The notes beneath the pieces were generated by a model. That model did no database searches. It was given only the letters and a program-made list of their open reading frames with translations, and was not told the DNA's origin. The position numbers were made by a program, and so were the translations under genes. From CAZYBO01 sp964645205 (GTDB taxonomy: Bacteria > Pseudomonadota > Alphaproteobacteria > Rickettsiales > SXRF01), in assembly GCA_964645205.1 (NCBI GenBank), contig CAZYBO010000009.1:1-50225 (forward strand): 50,225 nucleotides of DNA. The letters are read 5' to 3'. Position 1 is the first letter of the stretch, and the number at the start of each line of letters is the position of its first letter. Positions 27,009-35,917 of the stretch are shown here, in pieces.

Positions 27009-29713
27009 GCGAAGAGCAACGCCCCGACCCCGATGAACTCCTAAACCGCATTACGGTTGAAGAAACCGAGGCGCAGCGCGAGGGTAGCACGCGCGGCAAG
27101 CTCAAAATTTTCTTCGGTGCGTGCGCGGGCGTGGGTAAGACCTACTCTATGCTTTCGGCGGGCAGGTCGGCGCTGGGCGAAGGCGTGGACGTGGTGATCG
27201 GGCTGGTGGAAACGCATGGGCGCGAAGAAACCAAGAAACTGCTGGAAGGCCTGCCCATCCTGCCGAACCGCGAAGTGCCGTATCGCGGCACGCTGATCAA
27301 GGAATTCGACATCGACGCCGCGCTCGCGCGCAAACCGCAGCTCATATTGCTGGACGAGCTCGCGCATACCAACGCGCCCGGTTCGCGCCATCCCAAGCGC
27401 TGGAACGACGTGGAAGAGCTGCTGGATGCGGGCATCAGCGTCTACACCACCATCAACGTGCAGCACCTTGAAAGTTTAAACGACGTGGTGGCGCGCATCA
27501 CCGGCGTGTGGGTGAAGGAAACCGTGCCGGATGCAGTGTTCGACCGCGCGGACGAAATTTCGCTGGTGGATATTCCATCGGAAGAATTGCTTAAGCGCCT
27601 TAAGGAAGGCAAAGTCTATATTGCGCCGGAAGCGAAAAAACGCGCCGCGCAGAATTTCTTCAAGAAGAGCAACCTGATCGCGCTGCGCGAGTTGGCACTG
27701 CGCCGCACCGCCGAGCGCGTGGATGCGTTGATGGACGTCTACAAGCCACGCGGCGGTGGCACGCAGGGCTGGAGCGGCGCGGATCGTATCCTCGTGTGTA
27801 TCGGCGCGGACGCGCTGTCGATGAAGCTGGTGCGCGTGGCCAAGCGCATGTCGAGCGCGCTGCGTGCGTCGTGGACGGCGGTGTATATTGAAAACGAGCG
27901 CCACTGGCGGTTGAGCAAGGAAGGGCAGGAGGCGGTCGAACGCACGCTGAAACTGGCCGAGCGCATGGGCGGCAAGCCGGAAATCGTGCAGGGGCAGAAA
28001 GCGTCCGATGAAATTCTCGCCTATGCCCGCGCCAACGGGATTACAAAAATCATCGTCGGCAAAACGCCGAAACCTCGCTGGCTGGAAATCCTGCACGGCA
28101 CGCTGGCCGACGAGCTGATCCGCGGCTCCGGCGATATAGACGTGTCGGTTATCACCGGCGGTGAAGGCGAGGATCGTAAAGGTCTGACGCTCCCCATGTG
28201 GCAGACGCAAACGCCGTGGCAATATTACCTGGCCGCGCCGGTGATGACGCTGGTATGCACGATGCTGCTGTTCCCCGTGCGTCCGCTGATCGAACCTGCG
28301 AGCATCATCATGGCCTACCTGATCGGCATCGTGGCGATCTCGTTGCGCTTCGGGCGCGGGCCTGCGCTGCTGACGACATTGATGAACGTGGCGTGCGTGA
28401 ACGTGCTCTTCATCCCGCCCTATTACTCGTTCAAGATGGATAACGAGCAGCATTTCATCACCTTCCTCGTGCTGATCGTAACCGGCGTGCTGATCGGCTC
28501 GCAGACCTCGCGGCTGCGGCTGCAGGCGATCTCCGCGCGCAAGCGTGAAAAAAATACATCGACCCTGTTCGCCATGAGCCGCGAGCTTTCCGCCAACCGC
28601 GGCAAGGTGACGCTGGCGCAGATCGCTGCGCAGCACGTGTCGGACATCATGGACAGCGATGTGTTTTTATGGCTGCCCGACGATAAGGGGCAATTGCATA
28701 CGATGGTGGCGGAAACGGAAACCGACACGCAGGAAATCGACCCCGTACGCGACGAAAGCGTGGCGCTATGGTCGTTCACCCATAAGCAGAACGCGGGGCT
28801 GGGCACGGATACGCTGCCGAGCGCGAGTGCGCTGTATGTGCCGCTGATCGGCTCCGGCGCCGTGGTAGGCGTGCTGGGCGTGAAGCCGCATAACGAGGAG
28901 CTATCGGCCTATCCGGGCGAAGAAATGGAACTGCTGGAAACGTTCGCGAGCATCATCGCCTCGGCGCTGGAACGCGCGGCGGCGGCGGAGATGATCGAAA
29001 AAACGATGATCGAGGCGGAAAGCGAAAAACTGCGCAATATACTGCTGTCGTCGGTATCGCATGATCTGCGCACGCCGCTGGCGGCGATCACGGGCGCAGC
29101 GAGTACGCTGCTGATCGAAGGCACGAAAATCACCGAAGAATATAAACGCGAACTGCTGCGCTCGATTCACGAAGAAGGCGCGAGACTGGCGCGCATGGTG
29201 ACCAACCTGCTCGACGTGTCGAGCCTGGAGTCCGGCTCGGTGAAGTTGAACAAGGAGCTTTATTTCATTGAGGAACTGATCGGTTCGGCGCTGATGCGCG
29301 TAGAGCATAAACTTTCGCGCCACAAGGTGGTGACGCAAATTGAGCACGGTCTGCCGCTGCTGCGCATGGACGGATTGCTCATCGAGCAGGTGCTCATCAA
29401 CCTGCTGGAAAACGCCGCCGACTACACGCCGCCCGGCACGACGGTGACGATTTCCGCCATCACCGTGAAACCCGATATTCACGTGATGGTGTCGGATAAC
29501 GGGCCGGGTATCCCGAAAGGCAACGAAGAAAAAATCTTCGACAAATTCTATGCAGGAAGCGGCGATAACGACAAGGGCGGCGGGCTTGGGCTTGCCATCT
29601 GCCGTGGGATTATCCATGCGCATGACGGCAAAATCTGGGCGCAGAACGCGCCCGAAAATGGCGGCGCTATCCTGACCTTCACCCTGCCTATCCGCAGTCA
29701 TGAAGGCGAGTAG
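27005..29713 (+). CDS. kdpD: Osmosensitive potassium channel sensor kinase KdpD
   Basis: Membrane histidine kinase that responds to potassium limitation and normally phosphorylates KdpE. The 902-residue protein has the usual order: N-terminal KdpD domain with Walker-A-like FFGACAGVGKTYSML and VVIGLVETHGREET, a USP-like domain to about residue 380, four membrane helices (about 400-500), a GAF-like region, then HisKA with the phospho-accepting His near 686 (SSVSHDLRTPLAAIT) and HATPase motifs NLLENAADYTPP, DNGPGIP and GGGLGLAI. The cognate kdpE gene is not next to it: a polytopic membrane protein gene overlaps its 3' end instead. Confidence 0.97.
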   Translation: MSEEQRPDPDELLNRITVEETEAQREGSTRGKLKIFFGACAGVGKTYSMLSAGRSALGEGVDVVIGLVETHGREETKKLLEGLPILPNREVPYRGTLIKEFDIDAALARKPQLILLDELAHTNAPGSRHPKRWNDVEELLDAGISVYTTINVQHLESLNDVVARITGVWVKETVPDAVFDRADEISLVDIPSEELLKRLKEGKVYIAPEAKKRAAQNFFKKSNLIALRELALRRTAERVDALMDVYKPRGGGTQGWSGADRILVCIGADALSMKLVRVAKRMSSALRASWTAVYIENERHWRLSKEGQEAVERTLKLAERMGGKPEIVQGQKASDEILAYARANGITKIIVGKTPKPRWLEILHGTLADELIRGSGDIDVSVITGGEGEDRKGLTLPMWQTQTPWQYYLAAPVMTLVCTMLLFPVRPLIEPASIIMAYLIGIVAISLRFGRGPALLTTLMNVACVNVLFIPPYYSFKMDNEQHFITFLVLIVTGVLIGSQTSRLRLQAISARKREKNTSTLFAMSRELSANRGKVTLAQIAAQHVSDIMDSDVFLWLPDDKGQLHTMVAETETDTQEIDPVRDESVALWSFTHKQNAGLGTDTLPSASALYVPLIGSGAVVGVLGVKPHNEELSAYPGEEMELLETFASIIASALERAAAAEMIEKTMIEAESEKLRNILLSSVSHDLRTPLAAITGAASTLLIEGTKITEEYKRELLRSIHEEGARLARMVTNLLDVSSLESGSVKLNKELYFIEELIGSALMRVEHKLSRHKVVTQIEHGLPLLRMDGLLIEQVLINLLENAADYTPPGTTVTISAITVKPDIHVMVSDNGPGIPKGNEEKIFDKFYAGSGDNDKGGGLGLAICRGIIHAHDGKIWAQNAPENGGAILTFTLPIRSHEGE

Positions 29714-31226
29714 CTCGCCTTTATTCACAGGCGGCCTGCTGGTGTCGCTGGCGATCATGGCGGGGTTGATCGCGATTTTCGTGCCGCCGGATATGGATGA
29801 TTTTATCCAGTTCCACGCGCTCGCCTGCTGGTATTATCCGAATGCCGCGCTGCATATTTCCGAGGAGCCGTGCAACGGCGCATTGAACGTGAAGCTGCTC
29901 GGCGTGTGGGAATGGGCGCGCGCGTACGATTATATCGGCAGCGCCTATTCGTTTTTATATTACCCGCTTTTTTTGCTGTGGCCGCACTGGTATAGCGCGT
30001 CGCTGCTGGGGGTGCTGCTGATGATTCCCGGCGTGTTGGCGGCATCGCGGCTGCTGGGCGTGCGCATGGATGTGGCGGCGCTGGCGCTGCTGCCGTTTCC
30101 CGTGCTGTTTTATACACTGCGCGATAACGGACAGGTGACGCTGCAACTGGCGCTGCTGTATGTGCTGCCGTGGCTGGCCTATCGCACGGTATGCGCAAAA
30201 CGGACATCGGCGTGGTGGTTGCTGAACGTCGCGGGCGGCCTGCTGCTGGCGCTCGGCGTGGAATCCAAACCGGTGCTGTTGTATTTCATGCCGTCGATCG
30301 CGATCGCAGCGATGGCGTCCTGCTGGCACCTGCGCCCCGGCTGGCGCGTGGCGACATTGCTGCTGGCGCGATTATGGCCGGGGCTGCTGCTGGCGTCCGG
30401 GCTGTTGCTGCTCCTGTTTACGGCGACGGTCGGTGTGGATGAGACGTATTATCGCCACCTGATGGGAAAGGTTCCGGTAGCGCACAGCCTGTGGGAGCAG
30501 GCCACGCACGGATTCGGGTTGGTGAAGCTCTACTGGCTCGCATTTCCTAACCATGCCGACCTTACCTATGGCGTGTATGATGCAGGCTGGCGCGGATTTT
30601 TCGTCACCTTGCCGTTTTGGGTGGCGATGGGGATCGCGGCGGCGCTTGCGGCAAAAACCGGGGATGCGAGGCTGTGGAAAGCAAAGCTGCTCATATTGGC
30701 ATCGCTGGCGGGCGTGCTGGCGGTGGGCATGGACGTGCACGCCACCCACCCGCACCACTTGCTGCCGCCACTTTATTATCTTCTCGGCGCGTGCGCCGTT
30801 GCACTGCAGATCGTATGGGAAAGGCGGCACGAGCTTTTTGGCGCGCTTGCATCCACGCTGCTGTTTTCGCAGATACTCTCCACGCTCGCAGTGATTTCAC
30901 AAACCCCGGTTCCGGAACGCGGATGGGAGCGCATGGAAGCGCTGGCATTTATTGACGAGCAGGGGCTTTCCGCACGCACCGTCATCAATCATATGGATTG
31001 GGGAACCTACTATCCTTCCGCGCTGTACGGCGATCACTCGCAGGCGGTGACATTTTTCGCGCCGATGTGGTTGACAGCTGAAACCGCACGGTTGCTGAAC
31101 CGGGATATGCTGGCGATTAAACGCAGCAACAACAGCTTGCCCGACTATGTGCAGCCGAAGATGCGAAAAATATACCCGCCCGAAGGCAGGGAAGGGATGT
31201 GGGAAGTGTGGGTGGGTAAGCCCTAG
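29700..31226 (+). CDS. Large polytopic membrane protein, glycosyltransferase-C-like
   Basis: A 508-residue protein with roughly ten to twelve hydrophobic segments and a soluble C-terminal region of about 100 residues. The first extracytoplasmic loop contains acidic FVPPDMDDFIQFHAL, and a later loop has HATHPHHLLPPLYYLLG. This layout resembles GT-C glycosyltransferases (PMT/ArnT-like) that use polyprenyl-phosphate sugars, but I cannot name a subfamily. The ATG lies 14 bases inside the end of kdpD, so expression with kdp is likely. It converges with rpoZ, overlapping it by 4 bases. Confidence 0.6.
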   Translation: MKASSSPLFTGGLLVSLAIMAGLIAIFVPPDMDDFIQFHALACWYYPNAALHISEEPCNGALNVKLLGVWEWARAYDYIGSAYSFLYYPLFLLWPHWYSASLLGVLLMIPGVLAASRLLGVRMDVAALALLPFPVLFYTLRDNGQVTLQLALLYVLPWLAYRTVCAKRTSAWWLLNVAGGLLLALGVESKPVLLYFMPSIAIAAMASCWHLRPGWRVATLLLARLWPGLLLASGLLLLLFTATVGVDETYYRHLMGKVPVAHSLWEQATHGFGLVKLYWLAFPNHADLTYGVYDAGWRGFFVTLPFWVAMGIAAALAAKTGDARLWKAKLLILASLAGVLAVGMDVHATHPHHLLPPLYYLLGACAVALQIVWERRHELFGALASTLLFSQILSTLAVISQTPVPERGWERMEALAFIDEQGLSARTVINHMDWGTYYPSALYGDHSQAVTFFAPMWLTAETARLLNRDMLAIKRSNNSLPDYVQPKMRKIYPPEGREGMWEVWVGKP

Positions 31227-31618
31227 TCGTCGGTTTCGACGTTTTCCTCGGTAAACGACATGCCTTCAGCATCATCTTCCGCAGCGGCGGGTTTGACGCT
31301 GATATTCTGCGCGGCGTCTTTGAAGGCTTCTTCGATTTCTACCGGAATTTCTTCGCCCTTGGTGAGCAGGCGCTTGTCGGCGATGTCGGACATGGGGCGC
31401 TTGAAGAAGCCCTGGATCACATCTTCCTGCAGTGCGTCGAGATCAACGGTGCGGTCAGCGATTTCGCGCAGGGATACCACGCCGTCTTTATCGTTGTCGC
31501 GGTCGATGGTCAGCGGGTTGCCGGTGCTGATCTGCTTGGCGCGCTGAGCAGCGATCAGCACGAGATCGAAGCGGTTCGGGATGTGCAGGATGCAGTCTTC
31601 TACGGTGACGCGAGCCAT
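31223..31618 (-). CDS. rpoZ: RNA polymerase omega subunit
   Basis: Small subunit that helps assemble RNA polymerase. The 131-residue protein begins MARVTVEDCILHIPNRFDLVLIAAQRAKQISTGN and continues with DKDGVVSLREIADRTVDLDALQ, the conserved omega core. The C-terminus is an acidic extension (AEDDAEGMSFTEENVETDD) of the kind seen in alphaproteobacteria. Confidence 0.96.
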   Translation of the reverse strand: MARVTVEDCILHIPNRFDLVLIAAQRAKQISTGNPLTIDRDNDKDGVVSLREIADRTVDLDALQEDVIQGFFKRPMSDIADKRLLTKGEEIPVEIEEAFKDAAQNISVKPAAAEDDAEGMSFTEENVETDD

Positions 31619-31759
31619 GGTTTAACTCCAGAATTAAGTTGGGACAGGGGTTTTTAGAGGGTTTTTTAGGGGAATACAAGCGTTTTTGGTGAAAATGTGC
31701 CTTGTGCGCGGTGGCCTGCGCCCTGTATATTGTTAACCCGAATCCACTGGGTGAAAATC

Positions 31760-32686
31760 ATGGCTGACCTACACAACATGCTTGAAAAGAACGATAAAAA
31801 ATTACCGAAGCCGGACTGGATCCGCGTCAAGGCGCCGGTTTCCAAAGAATACCAGGCCACGCGCGACGTGATTCATAAGCTGAAGCTCAACACAGTGTGC
31901 GAGGAAGCGGCCTGCCCGAATATCGGCGAATGCTGGAGCCAGAAACACGCCACCGTGATGATCATGGGCGACACCTGCACACGCGCCTGCGCGTTCTGCA
32001 ACGTGAAAACCGGTATCCCCGGACAGCTCAACCCGCACGAGCCGGAGAATCTTGCGCAGGCGGTGGCGGAATTGAAATTGAAGCATGTGGTGATTACCTC
32101 TGTTGACCGCGACGATCTGGAAGATGGCGGTGCGGATCATTTCGCGCAATGCATCGCCGCTATGCGCAAACGCGCGCCGGACACCACCATCGAAGTGCTG
32201 ACGCCGGATTTCCTGCGCAAGGAGCATGGCATCGGCATCGTCGTAAAAGCCCGCCCCGACGTGTATAACCACAATATCGAAACCGTGCCGAGGCTGTATA
32301 AAACCATTCGCCCCGGCGCGCGCTATTTCAATTCCCTGCACTTGCTGAAAACGGTGAAAGAGCAGGATCCGTCGATTTTCACCAAGTCCGGCATCATGGT
32401 TGGCCTCGGCGAGGAAAAAGATGAGGTATTGCAGGTGATGGACGATCTGCGCGCCGCCGACGTCGATTTCATGACCATCGGCCAGTATCTGCAACCGACT
32501 CCGGCGCATGCACCTATCGACCGCTACGTTACACCGGATGAGTTCACCTACTACGAACGGCAGGCGCGCGCGAAGGGTTTCTTGATGGTGTCATCCTCGC
32601 CGCTGACGCGCTCAAGCTATCACGCGGCGGAAGATTTCGCGCAGATGAAAGCGGCGCGGGAGCAGGCGCTGAAGGGCGGAGCATGA
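31760..32686 (+). CDS. lipA: Lipoyl synthase
   Basis: Radical-SAM enzyme that inserts two sulfurs into octanoyl groups on 2-oxoacid dehydrogenase and glycine cleavage proteins. The 308-residue protein has the auxiliary cluster motif CEEAACPNIGEC, the SAM cluster motif CTRACAFC, TSVDRDDLEDGGADHF, the conserved NHNIETVPRLY-like sequence (YNHNIETVPRLY), GIMVGLGEEKDEV and the C-terminal SSPLTRSSYHA, whose Ser-rich RSSY is diagnostic for LipA. The ATG chosen gives the normal N-terminus (PDWIRVKAP near 20). A TTGTGC-18-TATATT promoter candidate lies just upstream. Confidence 0.98.
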   Translation: MADLHNMLEKNDKKLPKPDWIRVKAPVSKEYQATRDVIHKLKLNTVCEEAACPNIGECWSQKHATVMIMGDTCTRACAFCNVKTGIPGQLNPHEPENLAQAVAELKLKHVVITSVDRDDLEDGGADHFAQCIAAMRKRAPDTTIEVLTPDFLRKEHGIGIVVKARPDVYNHNIETVPRLYKTIRPGARYFNSLHLLKTVKEQDPSIFTKSGIMVGLGEEKDEVLQVMDDLRAADVDFMTIGQYLQPTPAHAPIDRYVTPDEFTYYERQARAKGFLMVSSSPLTRSSYHAAEDFAQMKAAREQALKGGA

Positions 32687-33195
32687 TTAAGGGTGGCCAT
32701 TATGATCTGTTTTCGCTTTGGCTGCCGCTTCCGTTTTTTTTAGCGGTACAGAATTCAATAAATAATTTTGAAGACGCACGTAACTACGGAACTGCTGCGC
32801 TGTTTATAGTTAGCAAAATGGCGGGTGTGCCTTATGCGTTGTTTGCAATGGTGGTGAGCATTGGATTGCTATTCGGTACAATAAATATAATAAAAATACT
32901 AAAAATAGATTTTTTATACCCTATTTATCTGATGGGTATGATTTTGCTCTACCATCTCGGCGAACCAGCTTTTCAGGTGTATATTCTTGGCAATTCCGAA
33001 ATAAAATTAGACAAGGGCGCTAATTACTCCGTGTTTCTAGTCGGTCTGGTTGTAGTGTGCCTGCATTCTTTCTACATATATGTTATGGGGCTTGTCGCCC
33101 TTTTCTTACGATATGCAAACATCATTGAATGGCCGAATAACGGCAAAGACGACGATTGGGTGAAAACCCTGATAAAAACACATCATGATCTCTAA
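32683..33195 (+). CDS. Hypothetical membrane protein, AT-rich
   Basis: A 170-residue protein with about four hydrophobic helices (LWLPLPFFLAV; YALFAMVVSIGLLFGTINII; LYPIYLMGMILLYHL; VFLVGLVVVCLHSFYIYVMGLVALFL) and a hydrophilic C-terminus. No family is recognised. Its start overlaps the lipA stop (ATGA). Its DNA is visibly more AT-rich than its neighbours (for example around 32880-32920) and uses AAA, ATA and TTT codons heavily, which suggests recent acquisition. Confidence 0.6.
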   Translation: MIKGGHYDLFSLWLPLPFFLAVQNSINNFEDARNYGTAALFIVSKMAGVPYALFAMVVSIGLLFGTINIIKILKIDFLYPIYLMGMILLYHLGEPAFQVYILGNSEIKLDKGANYSVFLVGLVVVCLHSFYIYVMGLVALFLRYANIIEWPNNGKDDDWVKTLIKTHHDL

Positions 33196-33222
33196 ATCCC
33201 CGGATATTTTTAAAGATTGACC

Positions 33223-33918
33223 ATGCCCCACACCCACCACGAACACCATGTCACTTCCTCCGCCGCGCTGCGCGATTTCGTGATCGGCATGGCGGACGGG
33301 CTTACGGTGCCGTTTGCGCTTGCCGCAGGACTGGCGGGTGCGGTGGATTCCACGGAGTTGATCGTGGTGGCGGGCGTCGCGGAAATCGCGGCGGGGGCGA
33401 TCGCCATGGGGCTGGGCGGCTATATGGGCGCGAAAACCGAGAAGGAGCATTACGAATCCGAGCACCGCCGCGAATTGCGCGAAGTGGAGCTGGTGCCGCA
33501 TGTCGAAGAAAAAGAAGTCGCCGACATTCTCAAGGATTTCGGTGTGCCGGATGCGCAGCTTCCCATCGTGGTGGATGCGATTAAACAAAACCCCCAGAAA
33601 TGGGTGGATTTCATGATGCGTTTCGAGCTGGGGCTGGAACGTCCCGATCCGCGCAGGCTGCTGCAAAGCCCGCTGATTATCGGCAGTGCCTATGCGGTGG
33701 GCGGCTTCGTGCCGCTGGCGCCGTATATTATATATGGGCACATATCGGATGCGCTGCCGGTGTCGGTGGTGGTGAGCATTGTGGCGCTGTTCGCGTTCGG
33801 CATGTTCAAAGGGTATTTCACCGGCCAGAAGATGCTGAAATCCGGTATGCAGACCACGCTGATCGGCGGGCTGGCGGCGAGTGCGGCGTTTCTGATCGCG
33901 AAATTAGTAGGCGGGTGA
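33223..33918 (+). CDS. VIT1/CCC1-family iron/manganese transporter
   Basis: A 231-residue membrane protein, probably exporting Fe(II) or Mn(II) from the cytoplasm. It starts with a His-rich segment (MPHTHHEHHVTS), then the family core RDFVIGMADGLTVPFALAAGLAGAV and VVAGVAEIAAGAIAMGLGGYMGAKTEKEHYESE. A Glu-rich cytoplasmic loop (RRELREVELVPHVEEKEV) resembles the metal-binding domain of VIT1. Three further helices follow, with SAYAVGGFVPLAPYI. It shares one base with the next gene. Confidence 0.9.
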   Translation: MPHTHHEHHVTSSAALRDFVIGMADGLTVPFALAAGLAGAVDSTELIVVAGVAEIAAGAIAMGLGGYMGAKTEKEHYESEHRRELREVELVPHVEEKEVADILKDFGVPDAQLPIVVDAIKQNPQKWVDFMMRFELGLERPDPRRLLQSPLIIGSAYAVGGFVPLAPYIIYGHISDALPVSVVVSIVALFAFGMFKGYFTGQKMLKSGMQTTLIGGLAASAAFLIAKLVGG

Positions 33919-34568
33919 TGGATACCGACCGGCGTACGTTTTTGAAAACGCTGGCGACTGCGATGGGCGCGATCACCGCCGACCCCACGGCGATATTGGA
34001 TGCGGCGGAAGCGGTATCCGTCACGCCCGCGCAGGCGGCGGCGTTTTCCGCATCGAGCAATGCGCTGATGGAGTTGGCGGGGCTTTCGGGCATGCTGCAC
34101 ACCGGTGTTTATCCCGGCACGGCGGCGACGATGGCGGTGGACGAAGCCGCCAAACCGGAAAAAGACCGGCTCGCCGAAATGATGTCGCGCGCCGCCGATG
34201 GCTATAAACACTGGTGCGAAAACGAAATTGCCAACGCGCAAGGCGCGCCTGAGCGACTGCGTAGAGCCACCTCCGCCGATGCGCCCTACACCCCCAACCC
34301 GCACGGCGAGATTTCCTTGCAGGCGCTGGAGGACATGCTCGCGCGCGGCGATGTGCGCATCCTGCAGTCGGGCAAACAGTTGCACATTTCCGCTTTCAAT
34401 GCCGAGCTTGTGAAGGATATGCACCGCCAGCTTAACATGCTGTTTCCCGATGCCGCGCCAGCGCAGGCCAGCTTCGGCATCACCATCGAGCACACGCCGC
34501 ACGCGCTTACCAGCCTCGCGCGCCCTTATATCGCGGATTATCCCGGCAACCTTGCGATGGGGCGGTAA
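33918..34568 (+). CDS. Hypothetical protein with Tat-like N-terminus
   Basis: A 216-residue protein starting MDTDRRTFLKTLATAMGAI, which matches the twin-arginine pattern RRxFLK. The following hydrophobic stretch is weak and short, so export is uncertain. The rest is helical (ASSNALMELAGLSGMLHTGVYPG; LAEMMSRAADGYKHWCENEIANAQ) with a C-terminal alpha/beta segment (VRILQSGKQLHISAFNAELVKDMHRQL). I do not recognise a family. It overlaps the stop of the metal transporter by one base, so a common transcript is likely. Confidence 0.6.
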   Translation: MDTDRRTFLKTLATAMGAITADPTAILDAAEAVSVTPAQAAAFSASSNALMELAGLSGMLHTGVYPGTAATMAVDEAAKPEKDRLAEMMSRAADGYKHWCENEIANAQGAPERLRRATSADAPYTPNPHGEISLQALEDMLARGDVRILQSGKQLHISAFNAELVKDMHRQLNMLFPDAAPAQASFGITIEHTPHALTSLARPYIADYPGNLAMGR

Positions 34569-34569
34569 C

Positions 34570-35013
34570 GTGCCCCGTTCGTGGATTTATTTCACCGCGT
34601 TGTTCCTGCTGCTGTTCGTGCGGGTGCTGTTGCTGGATATGAATTTCGTATCCGACTGGCTGTGGTATAACGGCTATGAGGCGGAATATTACCTGCTGGC
34701 GAACCTGCGGCAGGAGCCGCAATTGGCGAGGTTTTTCGGCGGGTGGGCGTTGCCGTTGTTCGTGATTGCCGTGATTACCTACTGGCTTGCCGCCCGCGAA
34801 CAGGACGACGATAACCTGCCTGCGCAGTTTGCGCTGCTGCCGATCGCCTACGTGCCGTTCTGCATGGTGGGCGAGATGCTGCGGACGTTGAGTTTCGACG
34901 TGTCGATGCTTTATATCTACCCGCTGGTGCTGATTCCCGCCGGGTACTTGTATCTTTTCCCGTGGCTGGTATTCGTCTGGGTGTTTAGCAAATTACGGCT
35001 GATTCTGGATTGA
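34570..35013 (+). CDS. Hypothetical membrane protein
   Basis: A 147-residue protein with about four hydrophobic helices (WIYFTALFLLLFVRVLLL; WALPLFVIAVITYWLA; FALLPIAYVPFCMVGEMLRTL; LYIYPLVLIPAGYLYLFPWLVFVWVF). The most likely start is GTG, one base after the upstream stop, since no ATG precedes the first helix. No family is recognised. It lies directly before the ratA-like gene. Confidence 0.6.
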   Translation: MPRSWIYFTALFLLLFVRVLLLDMNFVSDWLWYNGYEAEYYLLANLRQEPQLARFFGGWALPLFVIAVITYWLAAREQDDDNLPAQFALLPIAYVPFCMVGEMLRTLSFDVSMLYIYPLVLIPAGYLYLFPWLVFVWVFSKLRLILD

Positions 35014-35014
35014 T

Positions 35015-35464
35015 ATGCCTGTCCATAACGAAACGCAAATCCTGCCCTACACGCCCGCGCAACTGTTCGACCTCGTCGCCGACATCGAGCGCTACCCGGA
35101 ATTCCTGCCGTGGTGCCGCGCCGCGCGCGTGCTGGAGCGCACAGACGACGGGATGCTGGCCGAGCTGGTGATCGCGTTCAACCATCTCAGCGAGCGCTAC
35201 ACCTCGCGCGTGACGCTGTCGCGGCCGAACGCGGGCGGGGAGGGCAGTATCGACGTGGCGCTGGTCAAAGGCCCGTTCGAGCGTTTAAGCAACCGCTGGC
35301 AATTCATCCCGCAGGGCGATGGCTGCGAGCTGCGCTTCGCGCTGGACTTCGCGTTCCGCTCGCGCATCCTGGAAAAACTCATCGGCGCGGTATTCACCAA
35401 GGCCACCGCCAAGATGGTCACCGCCTTCCGCGAGCGCGCGCAGGCGCTCTACGGCCAGCCATAG
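35015..35464 (+). CDS. ratA: RatA/COQ10-type START-domain protein
   Basis: A 149-residue polyketide-cyclase/START-fold protein that in this family binds ubiquinone and supports respiration; the ribosome-association role named for E. coli RatA may not apply. Motifs: the N-terminal YTPAQLFDLVADIERYPEFLPWCRAARV and the later GPFERLSNRWQF and CELRFALDFAFRSRILEKLIGAVF. In alphaproteobacteria this gene usually follows lipA; here four genes separate the two. ATG is one base after the previous stop. Confidence 0.9.
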   Translation: MPVHNETQILPYTPAQLFDLVADIERYPEFLPWCRAARVLERTDDGMLAELVIAFNHLSERYTSRVTLSRPNAGGEGSIDVALVKGPFERLSNRWQFIPQGDGCELRFALDFAFRSRILEKLIGAVFTKATAKMVTAFRERAQALYGQP

Positions 35465-35590
35465 GCTTGTTTTTCCCCGAATTTCTCCAATCGTCCGCAG
35501 CAAAGCTATAGGGTTGACGCTGCCCGCCAGTTCTGGCATTACTCCCTTTCCCGGCGATAGCCGGTTCCGCCATCATATTGGCGGCTATGC

Positions 35591-35678
35591 GGAAGGGTGG
35601 CCGAGTGGTCTAAGGCGCACGCCTGGAAAGTGTGTATACGGCAACGTATCGTGAGTTCGAATCTCATCCCTTCCGCCA
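35591..35678 (+). tRNA. tRNA-Ser (anticodon GGA)
   Basis: An 88-base class II tRNA: acceptor GGAAGGG / CCCTTCC with discriminator G and encoded CCA; anticodon stem CACGC / GTGTG around CTGGAAA; long variable arm TATACGGCAACGTATC; T-loop TTCGAAT. It lies at the chromosomal side of the prophage region. Confidence 0.97.
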
Positions 35679-35917
35679 TTAACTACTACGCAAACCCTCT
35701 AAGTTTTTTTGATGACCTCAAAAAAGCCGAGGTTTTGCGGGTTTCAGCGCACTTGGGTGTCCACTTCGCTTTTCATGAAATACCCAATTTTCTCTCTCAG
35801 AACGGCGCTTTTCTCAGAGGCTGTCCACTTCGGCGATTTTAGTGAACAGTGCCGGTCTCCATTAATTTCAAATGATTACGGAAAAAATAAAAGCGCGTTG
35901 TTCGTAATCGCAACTGG
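35679..35917. other. Non-coding interval between tRNA-Ser and the prophage
   Basis: No convincing gene. It contains an 11-base direct repeat TGTCCACTTCG (35758 and 35822) and an inverted repeat GATTACG / CGTAATC (35874-35880 and 35903-35909) close to the phage boundary. No duplicated 3' end of tRNA-Ser was found within it or at the right side of the phage region. Confidence 0.5.

Noticed and set aside
27041..29758. Long minus-strand ORFs opposite kdpD
   Set aside because: Low-complexity His/Arg/Gln-rich translations typical of antisense frames in GC-rich genes; no ribosome sites or family motifs.
35015..35464. Toxin-antitoxin system (RatA name)
   Set aside because: The family in alphaproteobacteria is the COQ10-type quinone-binding protein linked to lipA; no RatB-type partner is adjacent.
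35591..35678. tRNA-Ser as the phage attachment site
   Set aside because: No duplicate of its 3' end was found at the right edge or inside the element, and large serine recombinases often use other targets.
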